From Bin87 sp963666865 (GTDB taxonomy: Bacteria > Chloroflexota > Dehalococcoidia > Lucifugimonadales > UBA3495), in the NCBI GenBank assembly GCA_963666865.1, contig OY763072.1, forward strand, positions 620,001 through 684,000: a stretch of 64,000 bases of DNA, read 5' to 3'. The notes beneath the pieces were generated by a model, which searched no databases, was not told the origin of the DNA, and was given only the letters and a program-made list of their open reading frames with translations. Below, piece by piece: positions 49,625 through 58,564 of the stretch. Each line of letters opens with the position of its first letter. Positions within the stretch are counted from its first letter, which is position 1. Position numbers and translations under genes: made by a program.

Positions 49625-50896
49625 CTAAACCACTCCGAGTGCGGTAAGCCGCACCAAATCCCGCTCCCGCAATCCTAACTCGCCGCCCAGTATCTCGGAG
49701 TTGTGCTCGCCCACCAGCGGCGCGCGCCGGCGCACTCCCACCCTGCTGGCGTCCTGCATATCCTTCACAAAGTGTCCGGGATAGGTCACCGTCTCACCAA
49801 TGTCGGCATGCTCAATCCGGTCGTAGTAATCCCTGGCTTCCAGCTGGCGGTGCGCGAGGATGTCGCCCGGCGTCGCCACCGGGAACAGCAGGATGCGCCG
49901 CTCCAGCGCGCCGTCCGCCAGTTCGTTGCGGGTATGGGTCATAAAGAAGGGCGCGACGGCGGCCACGGTCTGCTCCATGATTTCGGCCCGCGCCGTACCG
50001 TAGCCAAGCTCCTCCCAGTTCACCGCGTCCAACTCAGGACTGCCCATGCCCTCTTCAGTCATCCACTCCAGCAGGGCGCGCACGCTGCGGGCGGATCCGG
50101 CGGTGCCTCCACCCGGCTGGAAGTTCACGTAGCCGTCCTGGCACGGCCAGTTGATGCGGGTGAAAGTGCCGCCGGCCGATTCCCGATAGGCCCCCATGCG
50201 GCGCAGGATGGTCTGCTCCAAGTCCCAATACTGCGGCGCGTGAGCCAGCGTCCGCGCCACCGCCTGCTGGCAGGACACGTCCACGTGCTGCCCCTCGCCG
50301 GTCAGCTGCCGGTGGGTGTGGGCAATCATGGCTGCCGCCGCGCCGGCGGCGCTGCCGTGTTGGTAGAACTGGGGCATGCTGACCCGCAACGGCGGCCGGT
50401 CACTGTCGCCGGTGAGATGCATGAAACCGCCCAGCGCCATGCCAATGATGTCCGACGCTAGATAGTCCGAATATGGCCCTTCCTGTCCGAAGGCGGTGAT
50501 GGACACCATGACCAAACGAGGGTTGATTGCCTGCAAGTCCGAATAGCCCAGCCCCAGCGATGCCATTCGCCCCGGTTCTGCGGATTCGATGACGAAATCG
50601 GCCTCTCCCACCAACCGACGAAACAGCGCCGCTCCATCCGCTTTGGCGATGTCCAGCGTGATGCCCCGCTTGTTGGCGCAGTAAGCCCACCAGAACAGGC
50701 TGCGTTCCGATCCCGGCGTGTCCTGGTAAAACGGTCCGATGTTGCGCGCCGGACTGCCTCCCGGCGGCTCCACGTGCACTACGTCCGCTCCCAGGTCGGC
50801 CAGCATTTTGCCGCAGAGCAGGCCCCGCGCATCCGTGAGGTCAAGGACACGGTACGGAGCGAGGAGGCCGGCGCCGTAGTCGTTGTCAGACGTCAT
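49625..50896 (-). CDS. Type III CoA-transferase (CaiB/BaiF family), gene B, catalytic Asp not found
   Basis: The 423-aa protein keeps the family fold: YRVLDLTDARGLLCGKMLAD, LGADVVHVEPPGG, and HVDVSCQQAVARTL. In the segment where the family has its active-site Asp (before the aG helix), it reads SMPQFYQHGSAAG, with no Asp. It may be a non-catalytic subunit, as in heteromeric CoA-transferases, or use another residue. It is coupled to the small coiled-coil membrane gene upstream (ATGA overlap at 50893-50896). Its catalytic partner could be gene A. Confidence 0.83.
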   Translation of the reverse strand: MTSDNDYGAGLLAPYRVLDLTDARGLLCGKMLADLGADVVHVEPPGGSPARNIGPFYQDTPGSERSLFWWAYCANKRGITLDIAKADGAALFRRLVGEADFVIESAEPGRMASLGLGYSDLQAINPRLVMVSITAFGQEGPYSDYLASDIIGMALGGFMHLTGDSDRPPLRVSMPQFYQHGSAAGAAAAMIAHTHRQLTGEGQHVDVSCQQAVARTLAHAPQYWDLEQTILRRMGAYRESAGGTFTRINWPCQDGYVNFQPGGGTAGSARSVRALLEWMTEEGMGSPELDAVNWEELGYGTARAEIMEQTVAAVAPFFMTHTRNELADGALERRILLFPVATPGDILAHRQLEARDYYDRIEHADIGETVTYPGHFVKDMQDASRVGVRRRAPLVGEHNSEILGGELGLRERDLVRLTALGVV

Positions 50897-51207
50897 TGCG
50901 CCGGCGCCCGTTGGTCCGGATTGGCCCCGGTGGGTTCCATGCCGGGCGGCGTGGTGAAAACGGCGTTGCCCTCGGCGTCATGGGTATGATTGGCCAGGGA
51001 GTGCAGGAGTTGCTGGTTGCTGCGCCGGATTTCCTCGCGCAGTTCGTCGCGGGTGTCGTCGATCTTGGTTGATAAAAGCCGTACTTGCTCCGACAGGTTG
51101 TCCACCTGGTTGGACAGCTGCCCCAACTGGTAGATACCGGTGGCTGTAGCGATTAGCATCATCACGACGGCGACGGCAACAGTGATGTTTGCCGCGTTCA
51201 GGTTCAT
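50893..51207 (-). CDS. Small membrane-anchored coiled-coil protein
   Basis: The protein is 104 aa from the ATG at 51207, which has AAGGA eight bases upstream. One membrane helix (ITVAVAVVMMLIATATGIYQ) is followed by a coiled coil (QVDNLSEQVRLLSTKIDDTR) and a tail with NQQLLHSLANHTHDAEGNAV and FTTPPGMEPT. The tail is shared with the frameshifted gene at 2393-2648, so it is a family. Function unknown. It is translationally coupled to CoA-transferase gene B. Confidence 0.6.
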   Translation of the reverse strand: MNLNAANITVAVAVVMMLIATATGIYQLGQLSNQVDNLSEQVRLLSTKIDDTRDELREEIRRSNQQLLHSLANHTHDAEGNAVFTTPPGMEPTGANPDQRAPAQ

Positions 51208-51312
51208 CCCTCTCGTCCTTGCGCGGCGCAACCCAATAGGCTACGCCGCAGACTATATTCCAATCTTACCAGATTGTCGGTCTCAGACGAGGACGCCAAA
51301 ATCGCCGCCGGC

Positions 51313-52248
51313 TCAGAACGTTGCCAGCGGGTTCACCGGCGAGCCGGTGGCGTTGTGCCAGCGCAACGGGGCCACGGTGAACATGAAGTCCCAGCGGTTC
51401 AGGCGCCGGCACACCGGCGCGACCTCGTCGAAGTTGGCCGCGTCAATCAGCCACAGACCCATGCCGACGATGCCGACCTTGTGGATGGGCAAACCAACGT
51501 AAGGATACTCGCTGGGCGCAACGTCCCACGAAGCATCGCAGGCGGCGATGGACACGCCGCGCTCCCGAATCCAGGGCAGCGTCTCGGCGTGCAGGCCGGG
51601 TCGTCCCTCAGCGGCGGTGGGCGGGCCGACCTCCTGCCGGCGCTGGTACCAGCCCAACCGGATGCACAGCGCGTCGCCCTCGGTGACGCGGACGCCCTGG
51701 GCCTCCTCAGCGGCCTCCAGGTCGGCGGTGAACACCGGCTCCCCGGCGTCCAGCCAGTCCTTGCCCTTGACGGCGGCGATGTCCAGCAGCACTCCACGGG
51801 TCACGACGCCATTCCGCACGGCGTCAACAGCGCCGGCGCCGGCCTTGTTGGCGTTGTTCACCAGTCCGGCGTCCTGGCCGTTGTACATCTTGCCGTTCCA
51901 GAACTGGTGGCAAAGGCTGTCCAGATGAGTGACCGTCAGCCCATGGAACGACACGCCAAGAAAATCGCTGGCTCCCCCGCCGCCCTCGGAAGGAGCCGCT
52001 TCTCCGGTTGACACCATGTAGTGCAGGGGCGGGATGCTCGTAACATCCGGCGCCATCTCCGGCACCAGCAACCGCGAGCAGGTTACGCTGATGCCCTCGG
52101 TGACCAGGCTGGCGGCCTGCTGACGCTTGGCTTCAGTAATCAGGTTCAGCGTCCCCAGTTCGTCATCGTCGCCCCAGCGACCCCAGTTGCTCAGCGAATC
52201 GAACCAGCCCAGTACTTGCTCTTCAGTGGGAATGGTCGGCGTGGTCAT
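51313..52248 (-). CDS. Cyclase family protein (kynurenine formamidase-like)
   Basis: The 311-aa protein belongs to the putative cyclase family (PF04199), metal-dependent hydrolases acting on amides or lactones. HGLTVTHLDSLCHQF gives the His/His-Asp/His metal motif (family HxGTHxDxPxH). DWLDAGEPVFTADLEA and ALCIRLGWYQRR follow, and a C-terminal PIHKVGIVGMGLWLIDAAN is typical. The ATG at 52248 has GGAGG seven bases upstream. It is a single gene next to the HNH gene on the other strand. Substrate unknown. Confidence 0.82.
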   Translation of the reverse strand: MTTPTIPTEEQVLGWFDSLSNWGRWGDDDELGTLNLITEAKRQQAASLVTEGISVTCSRLLVPEMAPDVTSIPPLHYMVSTGEAAPSEGGGGASDFLGVSFHGLTVTHLDSLCHQFWNGKMYNGQDAGLVNNANKAGAGAVDAVRNGVVTRGVLLDIAAVKGKDWLDAGEPVFTADLEAAEEAQGVRVTEGDALCIRLGWYQRRQEVGPPTAAEGRPGLHAETLPWIRERGVSIAACDASWDVAPSEYPYVGLPIHKVGIVGMGLWLIDAANFDEVAPVCRRLNRWDFMFTVAPLRWHNATGSPVNPLATF

Positions 52249-52359
52249 GGCGCTCCCTCCGTTGTCGTTGACGGTTTCGTAGCCAGTATCAACTAGGGCG
52301 ATTGTATGAGTCGCAACCGGGCAGGTCAACGGCAGAAGCGCCATGCTAGAATCCAACCT

Positions 52360-52653
52360 ATGACCACACTGAACGTTGCTGATGGAGCCATTCGTACCGA
52401 CATCGACGCGCCGGTGCCCTACCGCCAGAACAAGCACGTCCACTTCGGCCAGCAGGAAGGCCGCTTTAACGGTTGCCGCAGCGAGTTCCCCTTCCGCATC
52501 CTAGAGGTTGACCACATCATCCCCCGCTCCCACGACGGCGCCGACCACCTCGAAAACCTGCAACTGCTGTGTGCCCACTGCAACCGGGTGAAGGGGGATA
52601 GGCCGCAGGAATACCTGGTAGCCCGCCTGCGCGAGATGGGGATGGCGGCATGA
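52360..52653 (+). CDS. HNH endonuclease
   Basis: The 97-aa protein has a C-terminal HNH nuclease domain: EVDHIIPRSHDGADHLENLQ, LLCAHCNRVKGDRP. The His-Asn-His metal site and the CxxC half of the zinc site are present. The other Cys pair has become FNGC in GRFNGC. TAGAAT lies seven bases before the ATG at 52360, with no Shine-Dalgarno. It ends 12 bases before the DUF3644 gene, likely the same transcript, which suggests a two-gene module. Confidence 0.76.
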   Translation: MTTLNVADGAIRTDIDAPVPYRQNKHVHFGQQEGRFNGCRSEFPFRILEVDHIIPRSHDGADHLENLQLLCAHCNRVKGDRPQEYLVARLREMGMAA

Positions 52654-52665
52654 GGAGGCAAAGTT

Positions 52666-53652
52666 ATGAAGTCGAGAGTAAGAGAATTAACGGACCGTGC
52701 TACATCTGCAATGTCTGCGGCCATTGAAATATACAACAAACCCGGATTCCCCTATCGCAGCGAATCCTTTGCGATCCTTGCTGTCAATGGGTGGGAGCTG
52801 TTGCTGAAAGCCAAATGGTTGGCTATCCATCATAACAAAGAGAGCAGTTTGTATGTCCATGACCGCCGGAGAAAAGCCAATGGAGAATGGAGCAAGAAAA
52901 GCTACATTAGAAAGACTCGCTCTGGTGCATCATATACGTATGGCTTGGACTATTTGGCCAGCCAACTGGTTCATCAGGGCATTCTCCATCCTTCTGCACA
53001 TCGCAACATTGAAGTGATGCTGGAATTTCGTGATTGCGCTGTTCATTTTTATAGTCAGTCACCAGAATTTAGAACACGTCTGTATGAGCTCGGTGCAGCT
53101 TGCGTCAAAAACTTTACCATAACCATGGGCGAATGGTTCGGGCGAGGGCTGTCCGAACTTGACCTACATCTGATGCCACTGGCATTTATTGACTTACCAT
53201 CCAACGTGCAAGGATCTTTACTCAATTCCGCAGAGAAAAAGTTCTTGGCATTTTTGAACGAAAATGACAAAGCCGAAAACGACCAAAACTCGCCTTATTC
53301 GGTCACTGTGAGTGTTAACATCACGTTCGTAAAGTCCAGCGACAGCGATGCGATACTAACCAGGGTTACAAACGACCCGTCCGCAACGCCGATTCGTCTT
53401 ACGGACGATGAATTCGCAACAAGATATCCCTGGGATTACAAGACCCTAACGGACAGGTGCAAGCAACGTTACACCGACTTTAAACAGAACACGGAATACC
53501 ATCGTGTTCGCAAGCAATTGGAGTTGAGACCAAGCTTTGCAATGAAGCGCTTCCTCAATCCGAACAACCCGAAAAGCGCGAAGACGACCTTTTACAACCC
53601 AAGCATCCTACCAGAATTTGACAAGCACTATACGAGGAAAAATGGGCCATAA
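52666..53652 (+). CDS. DUF3644 (HEPN-like) domain protein
   Basis: The 328-aa protein has the DUF3644 N-terminus: MSAAIEIYNKPGFPYRSESF and AILAVNGWELLLKAKWLAI. FRDCAVHFY gives an R(N/D)xxxH RNase-type HEPN motif. Downstream of residue 190 the C-terminal part is unrecognised. AGGAGG lies seven bases before the ATG. Composition is clearly AT-richer than the flanking genes, with many Asn, Lys and Thr codons, which suggests recent transfer. It follows the HNH gene by 12 bases, so the two may be a nuclease-HEPN defence module. Confidence 0.74.
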   Translation: MKSRVRELTDRATSAMSAAIEIYNKPGFPYRSESFAILAVNGWELLLKAKWLAIHHNKESSLYVHDRRRKANGEWSKKSYIRKTRSGASYTYGLDYLASQLVHQGILHPSAHRNIEVMLEFRDCAVHFYSQSPEFRTRLYELGAACVKNFTITMGEWFGRGLSELDLHLMPLAFIDLPSNVQGSLLNSAEKKFLAFLNENDKAENDQNSPYSVTVSVNITFVKSSDSDAILTRVTNDPSATPIRLTDDEFATRYPWDYKTLTDRCKQRYTDFKQNTEYHRVRKQLELRPSFAMKRFLNPNNPKSAKTTFYNPSILPEFDKHYTRKNGP

Positions 53653-53730
53653 AGGTTTTCACGAAGTGCAGGCGAGGATGACCTAGCCGGCCAAGTCATT
53701 AACGGCGTCGCCGAGTAAGGAGAACGCACC

Positions 53731-53931
53731 ATGAAAACCGTAGCCGAAATTCAGCAGGCCATTCTGGAACTGCCCGCATCTGACTACGCCCAACTGAGCC
53801 GCTGGTTCCACGAACTTGATTGGGAACAGAGGGATGCAGAAATTGAGCCAGATTCCCGCGACGGCAAGCTGGATTTCCTGCTTGCCCAAGCCGCCCAAGC
53901 CAAAGCCGACGGCACGTTGCAAGAACTCTGA
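53731..53931 (+). CDS. Antitoxin-like protein without a recognised toxin
   Basis: The 66-aa protein starts MKTVAEIQQAILELPASDYA and continues QLSRWFHELDWEQRDAEI, with a C-terminal KLDFLLAQAAQAK. This is the small helical antitoxin pattern found next to RelE/ParE-type toxins (DUF2281-like). GGAGAA precedes the ATG. No toxin gene follows; the next gene is a convergent MFS transporter. It may be an orphan antitoxin, or a toxin has been lost. Confidence 0.5.
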   Translation: MKTVAEIQQAILELPASDYAQLSRWFHELDWEQRDAEIEPDSRDGKLDFLLAQAAQAKADGTLQEL

Positions 53932-53971
53932 TCCCATCATCCCGTTCATCCTGTCCATCCATGTAAAAACT

Positions 53972-55234
53972 TCACGCCTCCCGCAGCCGCCGCGACAGCA
54001 GGCACAGGAACACCGCCGCCGACCCGGCTATCCCCAGGTACAGCGCCGTCAGCGGCGCGCCGATTTGCGTCACCATCCACCCGTTCAGCGCGCTGGCCGG
54101 GAAGTGCGCCTGTATCGCCAGCACCCGCATCCCGCCCATGCGCCCGCGAAACTCCGGGTCCGAGTTGCCCATCAGCACCGTCATCACCAGCACCAGCGAG
54201 ACCGAGCGTCCGATGCCGGTGAGCACCTTGACCGCCATGGCCACCGCCAGCACTGCGCTGAACGGCAATAGACCGGGTAGGGTCATAACCGCGATGGCGA
54301 ACAGAATCATCGAGCCGTGCCAGCCGCCGTTGACCGCCCACACCAGCCACCATCCCTGTCGTCGCACGTTGCCCAGGGCAGCCACGGCCAGCGCGCCGAT
54401 CACCGCGCCCGCGCCCATGGCCCCGTTCAGCAACCCCAGGGTATCAACGCCGGCCTGTAGCGTGTCCTTGGCGAATATGGGCATCAACGCCGTGGTGAAC
54501 GGAAACCCGGTCACGTTGTACATGGTGGCGATGAGCAACGCCATGAACAGTTCTTTGCGCTGCCATACGTGACGCAAACCGGCGGCCACGCCAATGAGGA
54601 TCTGCCGGGGCGTCGTGTTGCCAATGGTGGTGTTGCGGGTGCGCACCATCAGGGCCATCACGCCGCCCACCACGTACAGCGCTCCGATGAAACCGAACAG
54701 TCCTGCCGGCGTCAGCGGCGTGTAGAGAAAACCGCCGGCGATTGGCCCCACAAACTGCGTGAGGTTTTGACCCAGCCCCAGCATCGCCACCGCGTTGGTG
54801 AGCCGCTCCCGGGGTACGGTGTCGATGAGCAGCGCATTGGTAACCGGCAGCTCGATGGTGCGGAACGCTCCCCCGCCGATGATGACTACGAAGATCATCC
54901 ACACCTTCAGACCGTCGGTCATCAGGAGCAGCATCAGCAGAAACGCCAGCGCCGCCGCGATGAAGTGTCCCCCCGCCATGAGCAAACGTCGCGGCAGCCG
55001 GTCCACCACCGCGCCGGCGAACACCGACAGGAACGCCAGCGCCAGGGCCGACCCGCCGGCCAAACCGACCAATAGCGGGTCGCCGGTCAGCTCCAGCACA
55101 ATCCAGAGCACGGCGATGATCTCCATCTGCCGGCCCACCATGGCGATGTTGGCGGACACCCAGACCAGCGAAAAGTCGCGTCGCCGAAACGAGCCGAAAG
55201 TCTCGCTCGCCCGCGCGCCTAGCAGTGTGGCCAA
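53972..55234 (-). CDS. MFS transporter (MFS_3/EntS-like)
   Basis: The 420-aa membrane protein has about twelve helices. SFRRRDFSLVWVSANIAMVG and ILWIVLELTGDPLLVGLAGG begin it; FAGAVVDRLPRRLLMAGGHF is the motif A loop. The C-terminal VLVMTVLMGNSDPEFRGRMG is typical of the EntS/macrolide-exporter group. The start is a TTG at 55234; no ATG is near the predicted first helix. Its promoter region is shared with the higBA pair. Substrate unknown. Confidence 0.82.
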   Translation of the reverse strand: MATLLGARASETFGSFRRRDFSLVWVSANIAMVGRQMEIIAVLWIVLELTGDPLLVGLAGGSALALAFLSVFAGAVVDRLPRRLLMAGGHFIAAALAFLLMLLLMTDGLKVWMIFVVIIGGGAFRTIELPVTNALLIDTVPRERLTNAVAMLGLGQNLTQFVGPIAGGFLYTPLTPAGLFGFIGALYVVGGVMALMVRTRNTTIGNTTPRQILIGVAAGLRHVWQRKELFMALLIATMYNVTGFPFTTALMPIFAKDTLQAGVDTLGLLNGAMGAGAVIGALAVAALGNVRRQGWWLVWAVNGGWHGSMILFAIAVMTLPGLLPFSAVLAVAMAVKVLTGIGRSVSLVLVMTVLMGNSDPEFRGRMGGMRVLAIQAHFPASALNGWMVTQIGAPLTALYLGIAGSAAVFLCLLSRRLREA

Positions 55235-55317
55235 CTCTTTAAACCCCCACTCGCAAACCGGCGGTGATTATAGCATCGCCACTGGTGCTATTATCGCAAT
55301 GCGTTATCATAACCAGT

Positions 55318-55599
55318 ATGGACCGATTCGCCGATAACGACACCGAACGAGTCTTTCGGGGTCTGACCGTTCGGCATTTGCCGCCGGACATCCAGCGACG
55401 GGCGCGTATGCGACTCCAGAGGGTGGTTGCGGCAATCAGGTTATCTGACCTGCGGTTGCCGCCCTCGCATCGTTTGGAAAGGCTCCGCGGTAATCGCGAA
55501 GGACAATACAGCATACGCATTAACGACCAGTGGCGCGTATGTTTTCGGTGGACTGACGGCGAAGGCGCAACGCAGATCGAGATTACCGACTATCACTGA
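55318..55599 (+). CDS. higB: HigB-type RelE-superfamily toxin
   Basis: The 93-aa protein is a ribosome-dependent mRNA interferase of the HigB type: RRARMRLQRVVAAIRLSDLR, PPSHRLERLRG, YSIRINDQWRVCFRW and a final EITDYH. Order toxin then antitoxin, with nine bases between, is the HigBA order. I start it at the ATG at 55318; the frame is open from 55264. It is divergent from the MFS gene. Confidence 0.85.
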   Translation: MDRFADNDTERVFRGLTVRHLPPDIQRRARMRLQRVVAAIRLSDLRLPPSHRLERLRGNREGQYSIRINDQWRVCFRWTDGEGATQIEITDYH

Positions 55600-55608
55600 G
55601 GAACGATT

Positions 55609-55890
55609 ATGACCAGCATTGAGCCAATCCACCCCGGTGAACACCTGGCCGAAATTCTCGAGGAACTCGGCATCACTCAGTACCGTCTGGCCAAAGCTAT
55701 CGGCGCATCGCCCCGTCGCATTAACGAGATCGTGCATGGCAGCCGTTCCATCACTGCTGACACGGCGCTGAGGATTGGGAAAGCACTGGATATGTCGCCT
55801 GAATACTGGCTGAACCTGCAAAGGATGTACGACCTCGACGTGGCCCGCGCCGCCACCGACGTCAGCGCCATAGAGCCGTTGGTGGGATAA
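55609..55890 (+). CDS. higA: HigA-type XRE-family antitoxin
   Basis: The 93-aa HTH antitoxin has IHPGEHLAEILEELGITQYR and LAKAIGASPRRINEIVHGSR, the XRE helix-turn-helix, and then TADTALRIGKALDMSPEYWL. It should neutralise HigB and repress the shared promoter. The ATG at 55609 has GAGGAA nearby. Confidence 0.87.
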   Translation: MTSIEPIHPGEHLAEILEELGITQYRLAKAIGASPRRINEIVHGSRSITADTALRIGKALDMSPEYWLNLQRMYDLDVARAATDVSAIEPLVG

Positions 55891-55964
55891 CGCCGCGCCA
55901 TCGGTCCATTCTCCTGCGTGATACAATCCCGCTGATTATTCATACTCGTTTGGGAGGAATTGAC

Positions 55965-57026
55965 ATGGAAATCGGCGTCGGACTGGACCACACTCTGGGC
56001 ATGAACTGGGACGACCAGGCCAACCTGGCCCGCGAAGCGGCAGAGTTGGGCTACGAAAGCATCTGGACGCCCGAAAACATCGGCACCGATTCCTTCCAGG
56101 TCTGCGCCCGCCGCTGGCAGGCCAGTTGCGACGTGGTGGACGGCGGCCTCACCACCGGCATCGGCGTCTCTCCCGTGATGTACCGCACACCCATCGGGTT
56201 CGCCATGTCGGGCGGCACCATGAGCCAGCAGACCGGCGGCAAGTTCATCATGGGCATCGGCGCCGGCAGCGCCTACCGTCCCGCCAACCGCCGCGATTTG
56301 GGCTTCCCCCGGGTGTCCGCCCTGAACCTGATGCGCGACTATCTGACCACCTTGCGCGGTTTGGTGCGTGGCGAGCGGGTTTCCTATCAAGGGGAGTACA
56401 TCAACTACAACAATATCCGCATGGCCATCCGGCCCGCCCCCAACACTCCCGTTTACCTGGGCACCCTGGGGCCGGAAATGCTGCGGCTGGCCGGCGAGCT
56501 GGCCGACGGGGTGTGCCTCAACTGGTGCACGCCGGCGCAAATCGCGTGGAGCCGTGAGCGCATCGCCGAGGGCGCGGAACGGGTGGGCCGCGACCCGTCG
56601 GAAGTCAAAGTAGTCGAGTACATCCGCATCTGCGTTGACGATGACGAGGACGTAGCCCGTCGCGCCTTCGCCAAGAACTGCCTGGGCTACCCCCTGGGCG
56701 CCGCCGTGCCCACCGAGCGGGAGCGCCAGTTCGGCTACCGCGCCCACTTCGAGCGCATGGGCTACACCGAGGACCTGGCCGGCGCCGACGCCATCCGCTC
56801 CCGCGGCGGCGACATGGACGAGGTAGCCGACGCCTATCCATCCGAATCCCTGCTGGCCGTCGGCTACTACGGCAAGCCCGACGGAGCCGCCGCCGCCTTC
56901 GCCAAACTGGCCGAGGGCCTGGACGTAGCCCTGGTCCGCGTCATCGCTGCCCGCCCCGAAATCGCCTCCACCCAAGCCGTAATGCATGCCTGCGCCCCCG
57001 ACAAGGTGCGGGCAGTGTCAGCATGA
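55965..57026 (+). CDS. Luciferase-like flavin/F420-dependent oxidoreductase
   Basis: The 353-aa LLM-class protein has AAELGYESIWTPENIGTDSF, TTGIGVSPVMYRTPIGFA and FIMGIGAGSAYRP. The LGTLGPEMLRLAGELADGVC stretch is typical of F420-dependent members. GGGAGGA lies before the ATG at 55965. The stop overlaps the next gene's ATG (ATGA at 57023). It is distinct from the other two LLM genes (20831, 59122). Substrate unknown. Confidence 0.86.
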   Translation: MEIGVGLDHTLGMNWDDQANLAREAAELGYESIWTPENIGTDSFQVCARRWQASCDVVDGGLTTGIGVSPVMYRTPIGFAMSGGTMSQQTGGKFIMGIGAGSAYRPANRRDLGFPRVSALNLMRDYLTTLRGLVRGERVSYQGEYINYNNIRMAIRPAPNTPVYLGTLGPEMLRLAGELADGVCLNWCTPAQIAWSRERIAEGAERVGRDPSEVKVVEYIRICVDDDEDVARRAFAKNCLGYPLGAAVPTERERQFGYRAHFERMGYTEDLAGADAIRSRGGDMDEVADAYPSESLLAVGYYGKPDGAAAAFAKLAEGLDVALVRVIAARPEIASTQAVMHACAPDKVRAVSA

Positions 57027-57424
57027 AACGCCGCCTGATCAACCTACTGAAAGCTGTCGTTTTCGTCGCCATTGCCACCGTGCTATTCTGGTATGGCATC
57101 ACGACTGCCGGAAATAGGGAATGGCTAGCCATCAGCGCCATTGCGTTGACGGCCTTGGGCGTTGCCTACAGTGTTTTGTTGGTGCTGTCTGGCGTTGCCA
57201 GAGAGGTTGGAGAGGACATTATGGTACTGGCGAGATATATCAACCAGCACTTGCTGGAACCGCTGAAAGAACAACAGCGAGAAGAGGGCCGGCAACAGGG
57301 CCTGAAAGAGGGCCGCCAACAGGGCAGGAAACAGGCAATGGACGACATACGTGACAAGCTCCGAGAGCAAGGGTTCAATTTGGACGAACTCCTGCCTCCG
57401 GAAGAAGACGGTCACGAAGAGTAG
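57023..57424 (+). CDS. Membrane protein with C-terminal coiled coil
   Basis: The 133-aa protein has two membrane helices (VVFVAIATVLFWYGI and LAISAIALTALGVAYSVLLV). A Glu/Gln/Arg-rich coiled coil follows, with repeated EGRQQG units, and an acidic tail. It is coupled to the luciferase-like gene by ATGA overlap. No family is recognised; a role in membrane complex assembly is possible. Confidence 0.55.
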   Translation: MKRRLINLLKAVVFVAIATVLFWYGITTAGNREWLAISAIALTALGVAYSVLLVLSGVAREVGEDIMVLARYINQHLLEPLKEQQREEGRQQGLKEGRQQGRKQAMDDIRDKLREQGFNLDELLPPEEDGHEE

Positions 57425-57499
57425 GGCAGTAGGGCGTTGCCATGGTCACGCTTGACGCGATAGCGTCGGGGATTGCGCCCGTCGGGTTAGGCCAAAGCC

Positions 57500-57922
57500 A
57501 TGCCAGTCATCAGCGAACGATACGGTACAGCCTTCGTGGAGTACCGGCGCGGCAGCGAGTTGACGCCGTTGCTGCTCCTCGGTGACGCCAACTTGGTACT
57601 GGTGGAGCTGCCGGCCGGCAGCGTTGACTGCGTTATGACTTCCCCTCCTTACTGGGGCAAACGCGAGTATGAGAGCGGAGGCATCGGCCAGGAATCTACC
57701 AGCGCGGAGTATATCTCTGAGCTGGAAAGGGTGTTCGCACAAGTCAAACGCGTATTGAAACCGAGCGGTTCTTTTTGGCTGAACATAGGCGATACGTACA
57801 ACGACAAAGGACTTGCCGGCATCCCGTGGCGGGTGGCATTGCGTCTCATCGACTGCAACGAATGGGTGCTCAGGAACAGCGTCATTTGGAACAAAATGAA
57901 GAGCGGAATGGATAACACCTAG
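57500..57922 (+). pseudogene. Site-specific DNA methyltransferase, N-terminal part (ends at in-frame TAG)
   Basis: This is the N-terminal part of a beta-class DNA methyltransferase. VMTSPPYWGKREYESGGIGQ holds the SPPYW motif IV typical of N4-cytosine or N6-adenine enzymes, and KPSGSFWLNIGDTYNDKGL follows. After NKMKSGMDNT a TAG (57920-57922) interrupts the frame. Reading through it continues as DRLGNIHENVFHFVKQARGY, the normal family sequence. One base change (for example CAG or AAG to TAG) explains it. The downstream part is at 57923-58564. Confidence 0.78.
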
Positions 57923-58564
57923 GATCGTCTGGGTAACATCCACGAGAACGTATTTCACTTTGTGAAACAGGCTAGAGGCTATTACTACGATGCCGATGCG
58001 ATAAGGTCGCAGCCACGCTCCGCCCGCGTTGAAAATGGTAAGGTAGTTTCCGCGACGGGTGTTTCCGGTGTCCGCTACCGCAGACAGATTGAATCATCCG
58101 TTGATCTTTCCCATGAGGAGAAAGAGTCAGCGTTGTCTGCCCTTGAAGGTATCCTGGCGGAAATGCGCGAAGGTCAAGTGTCGGACTTCAGGATGATTAT
58201 CCGGGGAAATCAGAGAGCGACCCACTCCGACAACGTCCGCGTATCGGGCCGAGCTAAAGAGCTCCACGACAAAGGCTTCTATATCATCCGGGTCCACCCC
58301 AAAGGCAGCAAACCGGCCGACGTTTGGGACATAGTGCCTGAGGATACCCAGCAGCGTAAGTTGCATTTCGCTCCGTACCCCACCGACCTATGCCGCATTC
58401 CCATTCCGGCCACCTGTCCACCCGGCGGGATCGTTCTCGACCCGTTTTGCGGCACGGGTACGACACTGTTAGCGGCGTGGGAGCTAGGCCGAAAGTCGGT
58501 GGGTATTGACCTTTCCCCAACGTATCTGGAATACGCGGAGGACAGGTACCGGAGGCTGTTATGA
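57923..58564 (+). pseudogene. Site-specific DNA methyltransferase, C-terminal part (after TAG)
   Basis: In the same frame as 57500-57922, this part carries FHFVKQARGYYYDADAIRSQ, the family segment between motifs IV and X. LCRIPIPATCPPGGIVLDPF then CGTGTTLLAAW is SAM motif I at the C-terminus (DPFCGTGTT). That order (IV first, I last) is the beta class. It can initiate only at internal starts, such as GTG 57962. The stop overlaps the next ATG (ATGA at 58561). As written, the methyltransferase is broken unless the amber codon is read through. Confidence 0.78.

Noticed and set aside
57920..57922. Pyrrolysine or programmed readthrough at TAG
   Set aside because: No pyl genes or recoding structure seen, and the partner gene is also broken. 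A point mutation is simpler.
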